From the NCBI GenBank assembly GCA_964552675.1, contig CAZKHJ010000024.1:1-39288 (forward strand): a stretch of 39,288 nucleotides of DNA. The letters are read 5' to 3'. The position numbers and the translations under genes were made by a program. The notes below the pieces were generated by a model. It ran no database searches, had not been told where the DNA came from, and was given only the letters and a program-made list of their open reading frames with translations. Shown here piece by piece: positions 10,211 to 18,601 of the stretch (positions within the stretch are counted from its first letter, which is position 1; each line of letters begins with the position of its first letter). Source of the DNA: Sulfurimicrobium sp964552675. GTDB lineage: Bacteria > Pseudomonadota > Gammaproteobacteria > Burkholderiales > Sulfuricellaceae.

Positions 10211-10374
10211 TTTTGTCATGGCGGGCTCAATTTTTCCTGTGATGGCTCGCACTACATGAGTGCGCGGGAATTCCTCGGCAAGGATGACGCATTCTGGTTC
10301 GGTTCCTGATTTTCATATTTTGGTAGTATAGTGAAGCTATCCTGAGCCCTCCCCGGAAAAGGCTGAGCTGACCG

Positions 10375-12175
10375 ATGGAACCCTGCGAATTTCCCCACAT
10401 CGAACGGCAACTGGCGCCCATCTTCGCGCGCCACGGCAGCGATGCTGCCCGCCTGCTGCAAATCCTGCGTGAGGTGCAGGATGCGCTGCACTTCATTCCC
10501 CCCGAAGCCCTGAGCTGCNNNNNNNNNNGGTGTGGCCGGATTTTATTCTTTCCTCTCGCTTCAGCCGGTGGGTGAGTACCGTGTGCTGTTTTCGGACAAC
10601 ATCACCGACCGGATGCTGGGCAAGGACGAGCTGATGCAGTATTTCTGCAACAAGCTGTGGGTCGAGCCGGGCAAGGTGTCGGAAGACAATCTGGTCAGTG
10701 TGGACAGCACCTCCTGCACCGGCATGTGCGATCAGGGCCCGGCGGCGCTGGTGAACGGCTGGCCGTTGACCAATCTGGACAACAACCGGCTCGACCTGGT
10801 AGCGGAACTGATCCGGATTCGCAAACCGGTGACCGAGTGGCCAGCCATGCTGTTCGAAGTGAAGGACAACATCCGGCGAGCAGGCGTGCTGCTGGGCGAG
10901 CCCTTCGAGCCCGGCACTGCCATCCGCGCGACGCTGGTACGCGGTGCGCGCGAAACGCTGGCCGAGATGGAAAAATCCAAGCTGCGCGGACGCGGTGGCG
11001 CAGGTTTCAAGACCGCCTCGAAGTGGTCGTTCTGCCATGCCGCGCTGGTGGAGGAAGACGGTAGCGAGATCTGCGATGTCGGCGGTGCGCCGAAGCGGGT
11101 CATGGTGTGCAATGCCGACGAAGGCGAACCGGGCACCTTCAAGGATCGCGTGCTGCTCAATACCTGCCCCGACCTGGTGTTGGAGGGCATGACCGTGGGT
11201 GCGCGCGTGGTCGGCGCGAATCGCGGCTTCCTCTATCTGCGCGGTGAATACCGCTACCTGCGGGATCACCTCGAAGCCGTGCTGCAGCGGCGGCGCGAAG
11301 CGGGTCTGCTGGGCAGAAACATTCTCGGCCAGGATGGCTTCGATTTCGACATCGAGATTCACCTCGGTGCGGGGGCCTATATCTGCGGCGAGGAGTCGGC
11401 ACTGATCGAGTCGCTCGAAGGCAAGCGCGGGCGGCCGCGCAACCGCCCGCCGTTTCCGGTCACGCATGGCTATCTCGGCCTGCCGACGGTGGTGGATAAC
11501 GTGGAAACCTTTGCCTGCGCCGCCCGTATTGCCGAAAGAGGCGGGGAATGGTTCGCCGCCATGGGCACGCCCCAGTCCAGCGGCAGCAAGATTCTCAGCA
11601 TTTCGGGCGACTGTAGCCAGCCCGGCATTTACGAATATCCCTTTGGCGTCACGCTGCGCGAAATCCTGGCCGACTGTGGCGCGGAGGAGCCCTATGCGGT
11701 GCAGGTTTCCGGACCTTCCGGCTGCCTGGTGTCGTGGAAGGAATTCGAGCGCCGCATCGCCTTCGAGGATTTGCCCACTGCCGGGGCACTGATGGTTTTC
11801 CGGCGCGGGCGTGACGTGTTCCAGGTGGCGCGTAACTTCGCCCACTTCTTCGCCCACGAAAGCTGCGGTTTCTGCACTCCCTGCCGGGTCGGAACGCAGT
11901 TGCAGAAACGTCTCATGGACAAGATCGACAGCGGCCATGGCGCGGTGTGTGACCTGGAGGAAATGAAACGGCTCGGACAGCTGATGAAATCCATGAGCCA
12001 TTGCGGGCTGGGGCATACCGCGGCGAATCCGGTGCTGGACAGCCTGGAGAAATTCCCCGATAGCTACGAGCGCAAGCTGAAAAGCCTGGCTTTCGAGCCT
12101 GCCTTCGACCTGGACGGGGCGCTGGAAACGGCACGCAAGATCACCGGAAGGGATGACGCATGGGCACACCTGTGA
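10375..12175 (+). CDS. hoxF: NAD-reducing hydrogenase diaphorase subunit HoxF (interrupted by an assembly gap)
   Basis: HoxF is the NAD(H)- and FMN-binding diaphorase of the cytoplasmic NiFe-hydrogenase. The N-terminal NuoE-like domain starts at 10375 (MEPCEFPHIERQLAPIF ... ALHFIPPEAL), runs into ten N at 10519-10528 and resumes at GVAGFYSF. The two halves are in different frames only because the placeholder length is arbitrary. The NuoE-like part keeps one cysteine pair (CTGMC) but shows S and T where the first pair would be, so this [2Fe-2S] site looks incomplete. The NuoF-like part has the FMN/NADH motifs RGRGGAGF, CNADEGEPGTFKDR and GAGAYICGEESAL, and the [4Fe-4S] cysteines SCGFCTPC plus a later SHCG. 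It overlaps hoxU by 16 bases. The length agrees with Cupriavidus HoxF once about a dozen missing residues are allowed. Confidence 0.93.
10519..10528. other. Assembly gap inside hoxF
   Basis: A run of ten N splits the NuoE-like domain of hoxF. The flanking frames require a true gap length divisible by three, which ten is not. By comparison with HoxF relatives about 12-16 residues (36-48 bases) are missing. The apparent frame change is therefore an assembly artefact and not a mutation. Confidence 0.9.
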
Positions 12176-12876
12176 AAAAACTGAGCCTGGATGGCCACGA
12201 AATCCCCTTTCAGGACGGCCAGACCATCATGGATGCGGCGCTGGCCGCCGGAGTTTACATTCCGCACCTGTGCCATCATCCGGAGTTCAAGCCGCACGGC
12301 AGCTGCAAACTGTGTACCGTGAGCATCAACGGGCGCCAGGTGGCCTCCTGCACCATGCCGGCGGCCGAGGGCATGGTGGTGGCGAGCCATACCCCCGAGC
12401 TCAACGATGAGCGCCGGGCGCTGGTGCAGATGCTGTTCGTCGAGGGCAACCATACCTGCCCGGCGTGCGAGAAATCGGGCAACTGCCAGTTGCAGGCAGT
12501 GGCCTATTACCTCGACATGATGAGTCCGCATTACAACCATTTCTACCCGCCGCGCGAGGTGGATGCTTCGCATCCCGACGTGTTCCTCGACCGCAACCGC
12601 TGCATCCTGTGCGAATTGTGCGTGCGCGCCAGCCGCGAGGTGGATGGCAAGGACGTGTTCGGCCTGTCTGGTCGCGGCATCGGTGCGCGGCTGGTGGTGA
12701 ATTCGTCCAGCGGCCGGCTCGGCGACAGCAATTTTGCCGCGAGCGACCGGGCTGCGAGCGTTTGCCCCACAGGCGCGATTCTGCTCAAGCGGCAGGGGTT
12801 CAAAGTACCCATTGGCCAGCGCATTTTTGACCGGCGCACCATCGGCGAGGTGCAAACGGAGCCCGGCCATGAATGA
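12160..12876 (+). CDS. hoxU: NAD-reducing hydrogenase electron-transfer subunit HoxU
   Basis: HoxU (238 residues) wires HoxF to the hydrogenase module through iron-sulfur clusters. It matches the N-terminal part of NuoG. A [2Fe-2S] domain is bound by C38, C49, C52 and C64. The His-Cys [4Fe-4S] motif is NHTCPACEKSGNC (H98, C100, C103, C109). A further cluster motif is RCILCELCV, with a later CPTG. The C-terminal VPIGQRIFDRRTIG resembles the end of Cupriavidus HoxU. Its ATG lies within the last codons of hoxF, and its stop overlaps the hoxY start by eight bases, so hoxFUY is a tightly coupled translation unit. All cluster ligands are present and the length is normal. Confidence 0.95.
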   Translation: MGTPVKKLSLDGHEIPFQDGQTIMDAALAAGVYIPHLCHHPEFKPHGSCKLCTVSINGRQVASCTMPAAEGMVVASHTPELNDERRALVQMLFVEGNHTCPACEKSGNCQLQAVAYYLDMMSPHYNHFYPPREVDASHPDVFLDRNRCILCELCVRASREVDGKDVFGLSGRGIGARLVVNSSSGRLGDSNFAASDRAASVCPTGAILLKRQGFKVPIGQRIFDRRTIGEVQTEPGHE

Positions 12877-13414
12877 GAAAGCCAAAGTCCGCGTTGCCAC
12901 CTGTTCTCTGGCGGGCTGCTTCGGCTGCCACATGTCGCTGCTGGACATCGACGAAAAGCTGCTCGACCTGCTCGAACTGGTGGAATTCGATCGCACCCCG
13001 CTGACCGACATCAAGCATTGCGGGCCATGCGACGTGGGGATTGTCGAGGGCGGCGTGTGCAACGCCGAGAATGTCCACGTGCTCAAGGAATTCCGCAAGC
13101 ACTGCAAGGTGCTGGTGGCGATTGGCGCCTGTGCCATCACCGGCGGGATTCCCGCCCTGCGCAACAATATCGACCTGTGGGACTGCTTCCAGGAAGTGTA
13201 CCAGTACGAGGGCGGGCTGGAGGGCGGGCAGGTGCCCAATGATCCGGAACTGCCGTTGCCTTTCGACAAGGTCCATCCTATTGCCGAGGTGGTGAAGGTC
13301 GATTATTTCCTCCCCGGCTGCCCGCCGCCGGCGGATGCGATCTGGACATTTCTCACTGACCTGCTTGAAGGCAGGGAGCCGAAGCTGGCATACCAGCAAC
13401 TTCATTATGATTGA
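12869..13414 (+). CDS. hoxY: NAD-reducing hydrogenase small subunit HoxY
   Basis: HoxY (181 residues) is the small subunit of the NiFe-hydrogenase module and carries the proximal [4Fe-4S] cluster that takes electrons from the HoxH active site. Cluster ligands are visible as C17 and C20 (AGCFGC), C88 (IGACAITGG) and C151 (PGCPPPAD). LLDIDEKLLDLLELVEF and LTDIKHC match the family. The start is the ATG at 12869, inside the last codons of hoxU; the frame is open further upstream but the family N-terminus begins here. It lacks the long N-terminal leader of the Cupriavidus protein. In the familiar order hoxH should follow directly, but here three signalling and methyltransferase genes intervene over 5.1 kb. 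Confidence 0.95.
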   Translation: MNEKAKVRVATCSLAGCFGCHMSLLDIDEKLLDLLELVEFDRTPLTDIKHCGPCDVGIVEGGVCNAENVHVLKEFRKHCKVLVAIGACAITGGIPALRNNIDLWDCFQEVYQYEGGLEGGQVPNDPELPLPFDKVHPIAEVVKVDYFLPGCPPPADAIWTFLTDLLEGREPKLAYQQLHYD

Positions 13415-13505
13415 GGTACATGAATATGGATTAATTCCCGACTATTCGGCTATACTAAAACCGATAATTGTCGTTATTCATTCCTAACAAATAGGAGGGT
13501 CTCCC
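13415..13505 (+). promoter_or_regulatory. Short intergenic region with a possible internal promoter
   Basis: A TATACT hexamer (13451-13456) in an AT-rich stretch could be a -10 element for the methyltransferase and signalling genes. No good -35 is evident. AGGAGGG at about 13494-13500 is a strong ribosome binding site for the next gene. Confidence 0.35.
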
Positions 13506-14339
13506 ATGAACCCCGAGAGCCTGCTAATTCAAGTTGATGGCCGCGATGTGGTCAAAATTGGCGGTTACGTCTTGCCGGCTGAAGATTTCAACCTTGCCAG
13601 GTTTCTGCGCGATGATCTCGGCACCACCTGGCTCCATGCAGGCGGCATGAGCAGCACCATGCGCCTGATCAGGCAGCTTGCCATCACGCCCGAAATGAGC
13701 GCCCTTGATATGGGTTGCGGTGTTGGCTCCGCAGCACGTCATCTGGCACGCAAGACCCGCTGCCAGATAACAGGGATCGACTTTGATCCTGAGATGGTTC
13801 GGCGCGCGCAGGCCGCCACCCCAGCCAGGGACTACCCCAATCTGAGCTACATGCACATGGACGCCACGCATACCAGCTTCCCTGACAACAGCTTCGACCG
13901 GGTCATTGTCCAGTCGGTCGAGTGCTTCACCGACAAGGCCGCACTGTTCAGGGAAATCCGGCGCGTGCTCAAGCCTGGCGGCATGGTGGGAATGAATGAG
14001 GTGACATGGCTGCAGCCGCCGACCGAGAAGGTTGAGCAGGTCATGTGTGCGACGATTTGCCAGACTTTTCGTGGCGCTTTGCTGGCTCGGGAGTGGATCG
14101 AGGCAATGGAGCAGGAGGGTTTGGCCGATGGCAGCCATGAGGAGTATCCATTCACTGCTTCGACGCCATACCAGATTCTGCGTGAGGAAGGCATTGCCAA
14201 CACGGTTCGAATCATGTGGCGGGTGCTGCATGACCCGGAAATCAATATGCGCCTCAGCGCCATGAGTGATTTTTTCAAGAAGTGCCCGGAATATTTCAGT
14301 TACGGCATCTATACCGCTCGCAAGCCCTTGAGTTCCTGA
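13506..14339 (+). CDS. Class I SAM-dependent methyltransferase, substrate unknown
   Basis: This is a 277-residue Rossmann-fold methyltransferase. Motif I is ALDMGCGVGSAARHLA (about residues 75-90). The acidic end of strand 2 is ITGIDFDPEMV. Motif IV is FDRVIVQSVECF and the post-motif is IRRVLKPGGMVGMNEV. The N-terminal 60 residues and the C-terminal cap (about residues 185-270) would shape the substrate site and match no named enzyme I can identify. The architecture is like small-molecule or lipid methyltransferases of the Methyltransf_11/25 type. It has a strong AGGAGGG ribosome binding site and lies 91 bases after hoxY, with the histidine kinase gene 13 bases downstream. Co-transcription suggests a link to the signalling pair rather than to hydrogenase chemistry, but this is inference. 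Confidence 0.85.
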   Translation: MNPESLLIQVDGRDVVKIGGYVLPAEDFNLARFLRDDLGTTWLHAGGMSSTMRLIRQLAITPEMSALDMGCGVGSAARHLARKTRCQITGIDFDPEMVRRAQAATPARDYPNLSYMHMDATHTSFPDNSFDRVIVQSVECFTDKAALFREIRRVLKPGGMVGMNEVTWLQPPTEKVEQVMCATICQTFRGALLAREWIEAMEQEGLADGSHEEYPFTASTPYQILREEGIANTVRIMWRVLHDPEINMRLSAMSDFFKKCPEYFSYGIYTARKPLSS

Positions 14340-14352
14340 AGGCTGAACGAGT

Positions 14353-16284
14353 TTGAACCAGGCTCTCGAACCTGTCAGCGATTCCGCCTACCGGGCCCAG
14401 GAGGAGTTGCTGTTCCGTACCGCAGCACGCCTGAAGGGCCTGTTGTTTTATCGTGCCTTCAGCTTGCTACTGCTTGTGCTTGCGGCATGGTTCTATCATG
14501 ACAAGGTTGCTCAAGCGCTGGTTTTCTGGCCCTTGCTGCTGCTGTTGCTGGCTTTCAATGTGCTCAACCTGTATTTCGGCTTTATCGGCAGCGATTGCAC
14601 CAATCGCCCGATGTGGATGGTGGGGGCGGACGCCCTGGGCTATACCGTGCTGGCTGTACAGACCGGGGGATTCGCGAGCTATTTTGTCTATTTTTTCTTT
14701 TTGCTGGTGCTTTATTCCTCGATCTGGTTCGAGCGTCGTCTGTCCTGGTTGGCGGGAGGGCTGGCGGCTGTTTGTGTGCTGCTGCTCTATCTGGTGTCTG
14801 GCAGCGCGGTGGCGGCCAGCGGGGAGAAGCTTGTTGTGGTGCTGCTGAGCCTGCTTGGACTGACGCTGGGGGCGGCGGGAATTGGCAGCCTCGTATCCGA
14901 AACGCGCGAACGCATCGTGCGCGCAGCCATGGATCTGATTCTGGCTAACCGGCAGGTGGTTGCCAAGCAGGCAGAATTGCTGGAGAGCGAAGCGCGCGTA
15001 AGACTGGTGCTCGATACTGCAGCAGAGGCGATTTTTGGCGTGGATATCGACGGCAATTTTACCTTTGCCAATCGCTCATGCCTGAACATGCTGGGTTACC
15101 GGAGCGAAACCGATCTGCTGGGGCGGAATGCGCACCAGCTGGTACACCACAGCCGCCCGGATGGCTCCCCCTATCCCCAGGAAGAGTGTCCCATGCTGCT
15201 TGCCACCGCACATGGCGAGAGCGCCCACTGTGACGTTGAACTGCTGTGGCGTGCCGATGGTTCATCCTTTCCAGCGGAATACTGGTCGCATCCCATCCGC
15301 CGTGATCACGGCATTGTTGACACAGTGACCACCTTCATTGACATCACCGAGCGCAAACAGGCAGAGGAAGCGCTGTTGCGCCTGAATCTGGAGCTGGAGG
15401 ACAGGGTCGAGCGGCGTACCAGACAGCTGGCGGCCTCCAATGATCATCTCAAGGAAACACTGGAAACATTGCAGCGTGCCCAGGACGAACTTATCCGCAG
15501 CGAGAAGCTGGCCTCTCTGGGTTCGCTGGTGGCGGGTGTGGCGCATGAACTCAACACCCCCCTGGGCAATAGCCTGACCGTCGCGACTACCCTTGCGGAC
15601 AGAACTCGTGTTTTCATGCAGGAACTCGGCTCTGGCGCCCTGCGCCGTTCTGCGCTTAACGAGTATGTCGAACAGGCGGGGCAGGCGACGCAATTGCTGA
15701 CGAACAGCCTGTTTCAGGCGGCCGAGCTGATTTCACATTTCAAGCAGGTGGCCGTGGATCAGACCAGCGCACAGCGCCGCCTGTTTGACTTGGCGGAGGT
15801 GGTGAGTGAAGTGGTGGCGACGCTCCAGCCGCAATTCAAACAGACACCCTATGCCATCGAAATGGCCCTGCCGCCAGGCGTCCGCATGGACAGTTTTCCC
15901 GGCCCGCTCGGTCAGGTGCTGACCAATCTGGTGAGCAATGCCCTGATCCACGGTTTTGCCGGGATGGATACAGGCAAGATCATGATTGAAGCATGCTGCC
16001 GCGAGCGGAGCATACAGCTGCGGGTATCCGATAACGGGCGCGGCATCTCGCCGGAGCACCTGTCGCGGATTTTCGATCCGTTTTTTACCACCCGCCTGGG
16101 GCAGGGTGGCAGCGGCCTGGGCTTGCATATTGTTTACAGCATTGTCACGCGCGTCCTGGGCGGCCGCATCTATGCTGCAAGCGCTCCGGGGCAGGGGGCG
16201 ACCTTTACGCTCGACCTGCCGCTGGAGGCTCCGGCACACAGCGGGAATCAGGTTTTTGATTCCATTGGCGTCGAACCATCCTGA
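14353..16284 (+). CDS. Membrane PAS sensor histidine kinase
   Basis: This is a 643-residue kinase. Residues about 25-190 form an integral membrane sensor of roughly six helices, with almost no periplasmic domain, so it may sense a membrane or redox cue. A PAS domain follows (LVLDTAAEAIFGVDIDGNFTFANRS ... DITERK), then a coiled-coil segment and the dimerisation/phosphoacceptor region LVAGVAHELNTPLGN with H398. The ATPase domain has the N box (LTNLVSNALIHGF), the G1 box SDNGRGI and the G2 box GGSGLGLHI. All catalytic boxes are intact. The start is a TTG at 14353 because no ATG or GTG precedes the first membrane segment; GAAGG about ten bases upstream is a weak ribosome binding site. The next gene is its likely cognate response regulator, with an ATG 10 bases after the stop. 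Confidence 0.9.
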   Translation: MNQALEPVSDSAYRAQEELLFRTAARLKGLLFYRAFSLLLLVLAAWFYHDKVAQALVFWPLLLLLLAFNVLNLYFGFIGSDCTNRPMWMVGADALGYTVLAVQTGGFASYFVYFFFLLVLYSSIWFERRLSWLAGGLAAVCVLLLYLVSGSAVAASGEKLVVVLLSLLGLTLGAAGIGSLVSETRERIVRAAMDLILANRQVVAKQAELLESEARVRLVLDTAAEAIFGVDIDGNFTFANRSCLNMLGYRSETDLLGRNAHQLVHHSRPDGSPYPQEECPMLLATAHGESAHCDVELLWRADGSSFPAEYWSHPIRRDHGIVDTVTTFIDITERKQAEEALLRLNLELEDRVERRTRQLAASNDHLKETLETLQRAQDELIRSEKLASLGSLVAGVAHELNTPLGNSLTVATTLADRTRVFMQELGSGALRRSALNEYVEQAGQATQLLTNSLFQAAELISHFKQVAVDQTSAQRRLFDLAEVVSEVVATLQPQFKQTPYAIEMALPPGVRMDSFPGPLGQVLTNLVSNALIHGFAGMDTGKIMIEACCRERSIQLRVSDNGRGISPEHLSRIFDPFFTTRLGQGGSGLGLHIVYSIVTRVLGGRIYAASAPGQGATFTLDLPLEAPAHSGNQVFDSIGVEPS

Positions 16285-16294
16285 GGCTTGGATT

Positions 16295-18535
16295 ATGAAC
16301 GGGCTACTTAATCGTGGAGGCGAAGACCTCCTGCAACTGATCGAAGATGAAAACGCTGCGGATCTGGCCGGCCATGAGCCTGCCCCCTGGCGCATCCTGA
16401 TTGTCGACGATGATCAGCAGGTGCATACCACGACTGAATTTGCATTGGCTGATGTCCGCATTTTGGGACGTGCGCTGGAGTTTCTGCATGCCTACAACTC
16501 ACGCGATGCGCAGCAGATTTTGTCGCGGGAATCCGGCATTGCCGTGGTTTTTCTCGATGTGGTGATGGAGACGGAGGACGCCGGGCTCAAACTGGTGCGG
16601 GTGATTCGTGAAGAGCTTGGCCTGGACGAGCTGCGCATCATTCTGCGTACCGGGCAGCCTGGCTATGCGCCTGAACTTCAGGCCATTCGGGATTTTGACA
16701 TCAATGATTACCGCACCAAATCCGAACTGACCCGGACGCGCCTGGTTACTTCCCTGACCTCGGCCATTCGCTCCTATGAACAAATCCAGACCATCGCCTA
16801 CAGCCGGCGCGGGCTGGAGAAAATTGTTTATGCGTCATCGCGTCTGTTCGATATCCGTGCCCTGGAGGGGCTGGCAGAGGGGGTGCTGACCCAGATTGCC
16901 AGCCTGCTGGGATTCCCGCCCAATGGGGTGGTCTGTGCCCAGCGCGGAGCGCCACTGGACGGCTCAAATCCTGACAATCTCTATGTGATCGGTGCGATTG
17001 GCCTTCTCGCGGATGCCATCAACCAGCCTCTGGAAGCACTGGAAAATCCCCGAATCGAAGGCGCGATTCGTGACTGCATCCGTTTGCGGGAGAATATCTA
17101 TCAGGCTGATTACACGGTGCTGTATCTGAAATCAGGCACCAACGAAGAAGCCGTGTTTCTCGACTCAGGCGCCGCCATGGCACCGCTCGACCGGCAGCTG
17201 CTGGAAGTCTTTGCGGCCAATATCTCCGTCGGTTTTTCCAATGTTTACCTGTTCCAACGGCTTAATTTTCTAGCCTATTTCGATCCATTGACAGGCTTGC
17301 CAAACCGCCGCAGGCTGGTTGGCCTGGTCGATGAGGCGCGCCACCAGGGGCGGCCATACGTGGTTGTTCTGGCGGATATTGACCATTTTGCCGATATCAA
17401 TGACGTAATGGGCATGCCCCTTGGCGACAGTGTTTTGCGCGCGGTTGCCGACCGTCTGCGTGGAGCCATGCCGGAAAGCGTGCAAATGGGCCGCTATGGC
17501 GGCGATGTTCTGTGCCTGATCGGCGATCCATCCTGCCTTTCGGCAGCAAAAATCCATGGCCTGTTCATTGAGCCTTTCGAGGTCTCGGAGTATAAGTTGC
17601 CGATTTCGGTGACACTGGGTATCTGCGATGGTGATGCCGGCCAGAATGGCCTGGAAACATTCAAACATGCCGGCCTGGCCCTGACCAGAGCGAAGCGCAC
17701 TGCGCGGGGGCGCTATGTGAGCTTTAGCGAGCAGATGACCATTGAATCGCGTCAGCGCCTTGAGATGATGCAGGCGCTGCGCCGCGCCATCAATGAAAAT
17801 CAACTTGAATTGCATTATCAGCCACAGGTGGATTTGCGTACCGGCAAGGTGGCGGGAGCCGAGGCGCTGCTGCGCTGGCGCCGCGAAGATGGGAAACAGG
17901 TCTCTCCGGCGGTATTCATTCCCCTGGCTGAATGCAGCGGCCTGATCACGCAAATCGGGGAATGGGTCATGTTTGAAGCCTGTCGCCAAGCCTGTCAATG
18001 GCAGAAGGAAGGGCTCGGCCATCTCAAGCTGGCAATCAATGTTTCTGCTCAGCAGGTTCGTTTGGGCGATTGTGCCAATGTGCTGCGCCGCGCGATGGTT
18101 GCACGGGGGCTGAACGCGAGCCAGCTGGAAATCGAAATTACGGAAAGCCTGTTGCTGGAAGATATCGAGAGTGCCACCGCAAGCCTCGACAGCCTGAAGG
18201 AAATCGGCGTATCGATTGCGCTGGATGACTTTGGCACCGGTTTTTCATCGCTATCCTATCTTCATCGCCTGCCGATTGACTCCCTAAAGGTTGATCGGGC
18301 TTTTATCAATGAAATCGGGTGTGAGGGGGATGGCGAGCGCATCGCCGAAATGATCGTGGCGCTGGGCAAGTTGCTGGAACTGTCCACGGTTGCGGAAGGT
18401 GTTGAAACCGTGGAGCAGGCCGAAGCGGCTCGCCAGTGGGGGTGTGACACGGCACAGGGGTTCCTCTACACACCGGCTCTCCAGCCTGCCGATTTTGCCC
18501 TCTGGGTCAAAGCCTGGGACGCCAGGGAGGACTAG
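16295..18535 (+). CDS. Response regulator with REC-DUF3369-GGDEF(degenerate)-EAL architecture
   Basis: This 746-residue protein is the likely output partner of the preceding kinase. The receiver domain (WRILIVDDDQQVHTTTE ... VVFLDVVME) has its phosphoacceptor at D88. A DUF3369-like sensory segment follows (EKIVYASSRLFDIRALEGLAEGVLTQIASLLG ... VFLDSG). The GGDEF domain reads RYGGDVL in place of GGDEF, so it probably makes no c-di-GMP and may bind GTP as an allosteric signal. The EAL domain keeps EALLRW, NVSAQQVR, EITESLL, DDFGTGFSS, LKVDRAFI and TVAEGVE, so phosphodiesterase activity is likely. The ATG at 16295 is chosen because it directly precedes the receiver domain; the frame upstream overlaps the kinase gene. 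It sits 66 bases before hoxH. Phosphorylation would be expected to switch c-di-GMP breakdown. Confidence 0.9.
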   Translation: MNGLLNRGGEDLLQLIEDENAADLAGHEPAPWRILIVDDDQQVHTTTEFALADVRILGRALEFLHAYNSRDAQQILSRESGIAVVFLDVVMETEDAGLKLVRVIREELGLDELRIILRTGQPGYAPELQAIRDFDINDYRTKSELTRTRLVTSLTSAIRSYEQIQTIAYSRRGLEKIVYASSRLFDIRALEGLAEGVLTQIASLLGFPPNGVVCAQRGAPLDGSNPDNLYVIGAIGLLADAINQPLEALENPRIEGAIRDCIRLRENIYQADYTVLYLKSGTNEEAVFLDSGAAMAPLDRQLLEVFAANISVGFSNVYLFQRLNFLAYFDPLTGLPNRRRLVGLVDEARHQGRPYVVVLADIDHFADINDVMGMPLGDSVLRAVADRLRGAMPESVQMGRYGGDVLCLIGDPSCLSAAKIHGLFIEPFEVSEYKLPISVTLGICDGDAGQNGLETFKHAGLALTRAKRTARGRYVSFSEQMTIESRQRLEMMQALRRAINENQLELHYQPQVDLRTGKVAGAEALLRWRREDGKQVSPAVFIPLAECSGLITQIGEWVMFEACRQACQWQKEGLGHLKLAINVSAQQVRLGDCANVLRRAMVARGLNASQLEIEITESLLLEDIESATASLDSLKEIGVSIALDDFGTGFSSLSYLHRLPIDSLKVDRAFINEIGCEGDGERIAEMIVALGKLLELSTVAEGVETVEQAEAARQWGCDTAQGFLYTPALQPADFALWVKAWDARED

Positions 18536-18601
18536 CGCCGCCGTCTTGCCGGGAGGACAATACAGCTGTCCATGGATGATTAAGCCAGGAAAGCACGGAA
18601 A

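Noticed and set aside
10375..10575. A separate truncated gene or hoxE at the start of the hydrogenase operon
   Set aside because: The N-terminal piece aligns with the NuoE-like domain of Cupriavidus-type HoxF and continues after the N run. The frame change comes from the arbitrary gap length.
10493..12169. A long minus-strand frame opposite hoxF
   Set aside because: hoxF carries all diaphorase motifs. The opposite frame runs through the N gap and has no recognisable domain.
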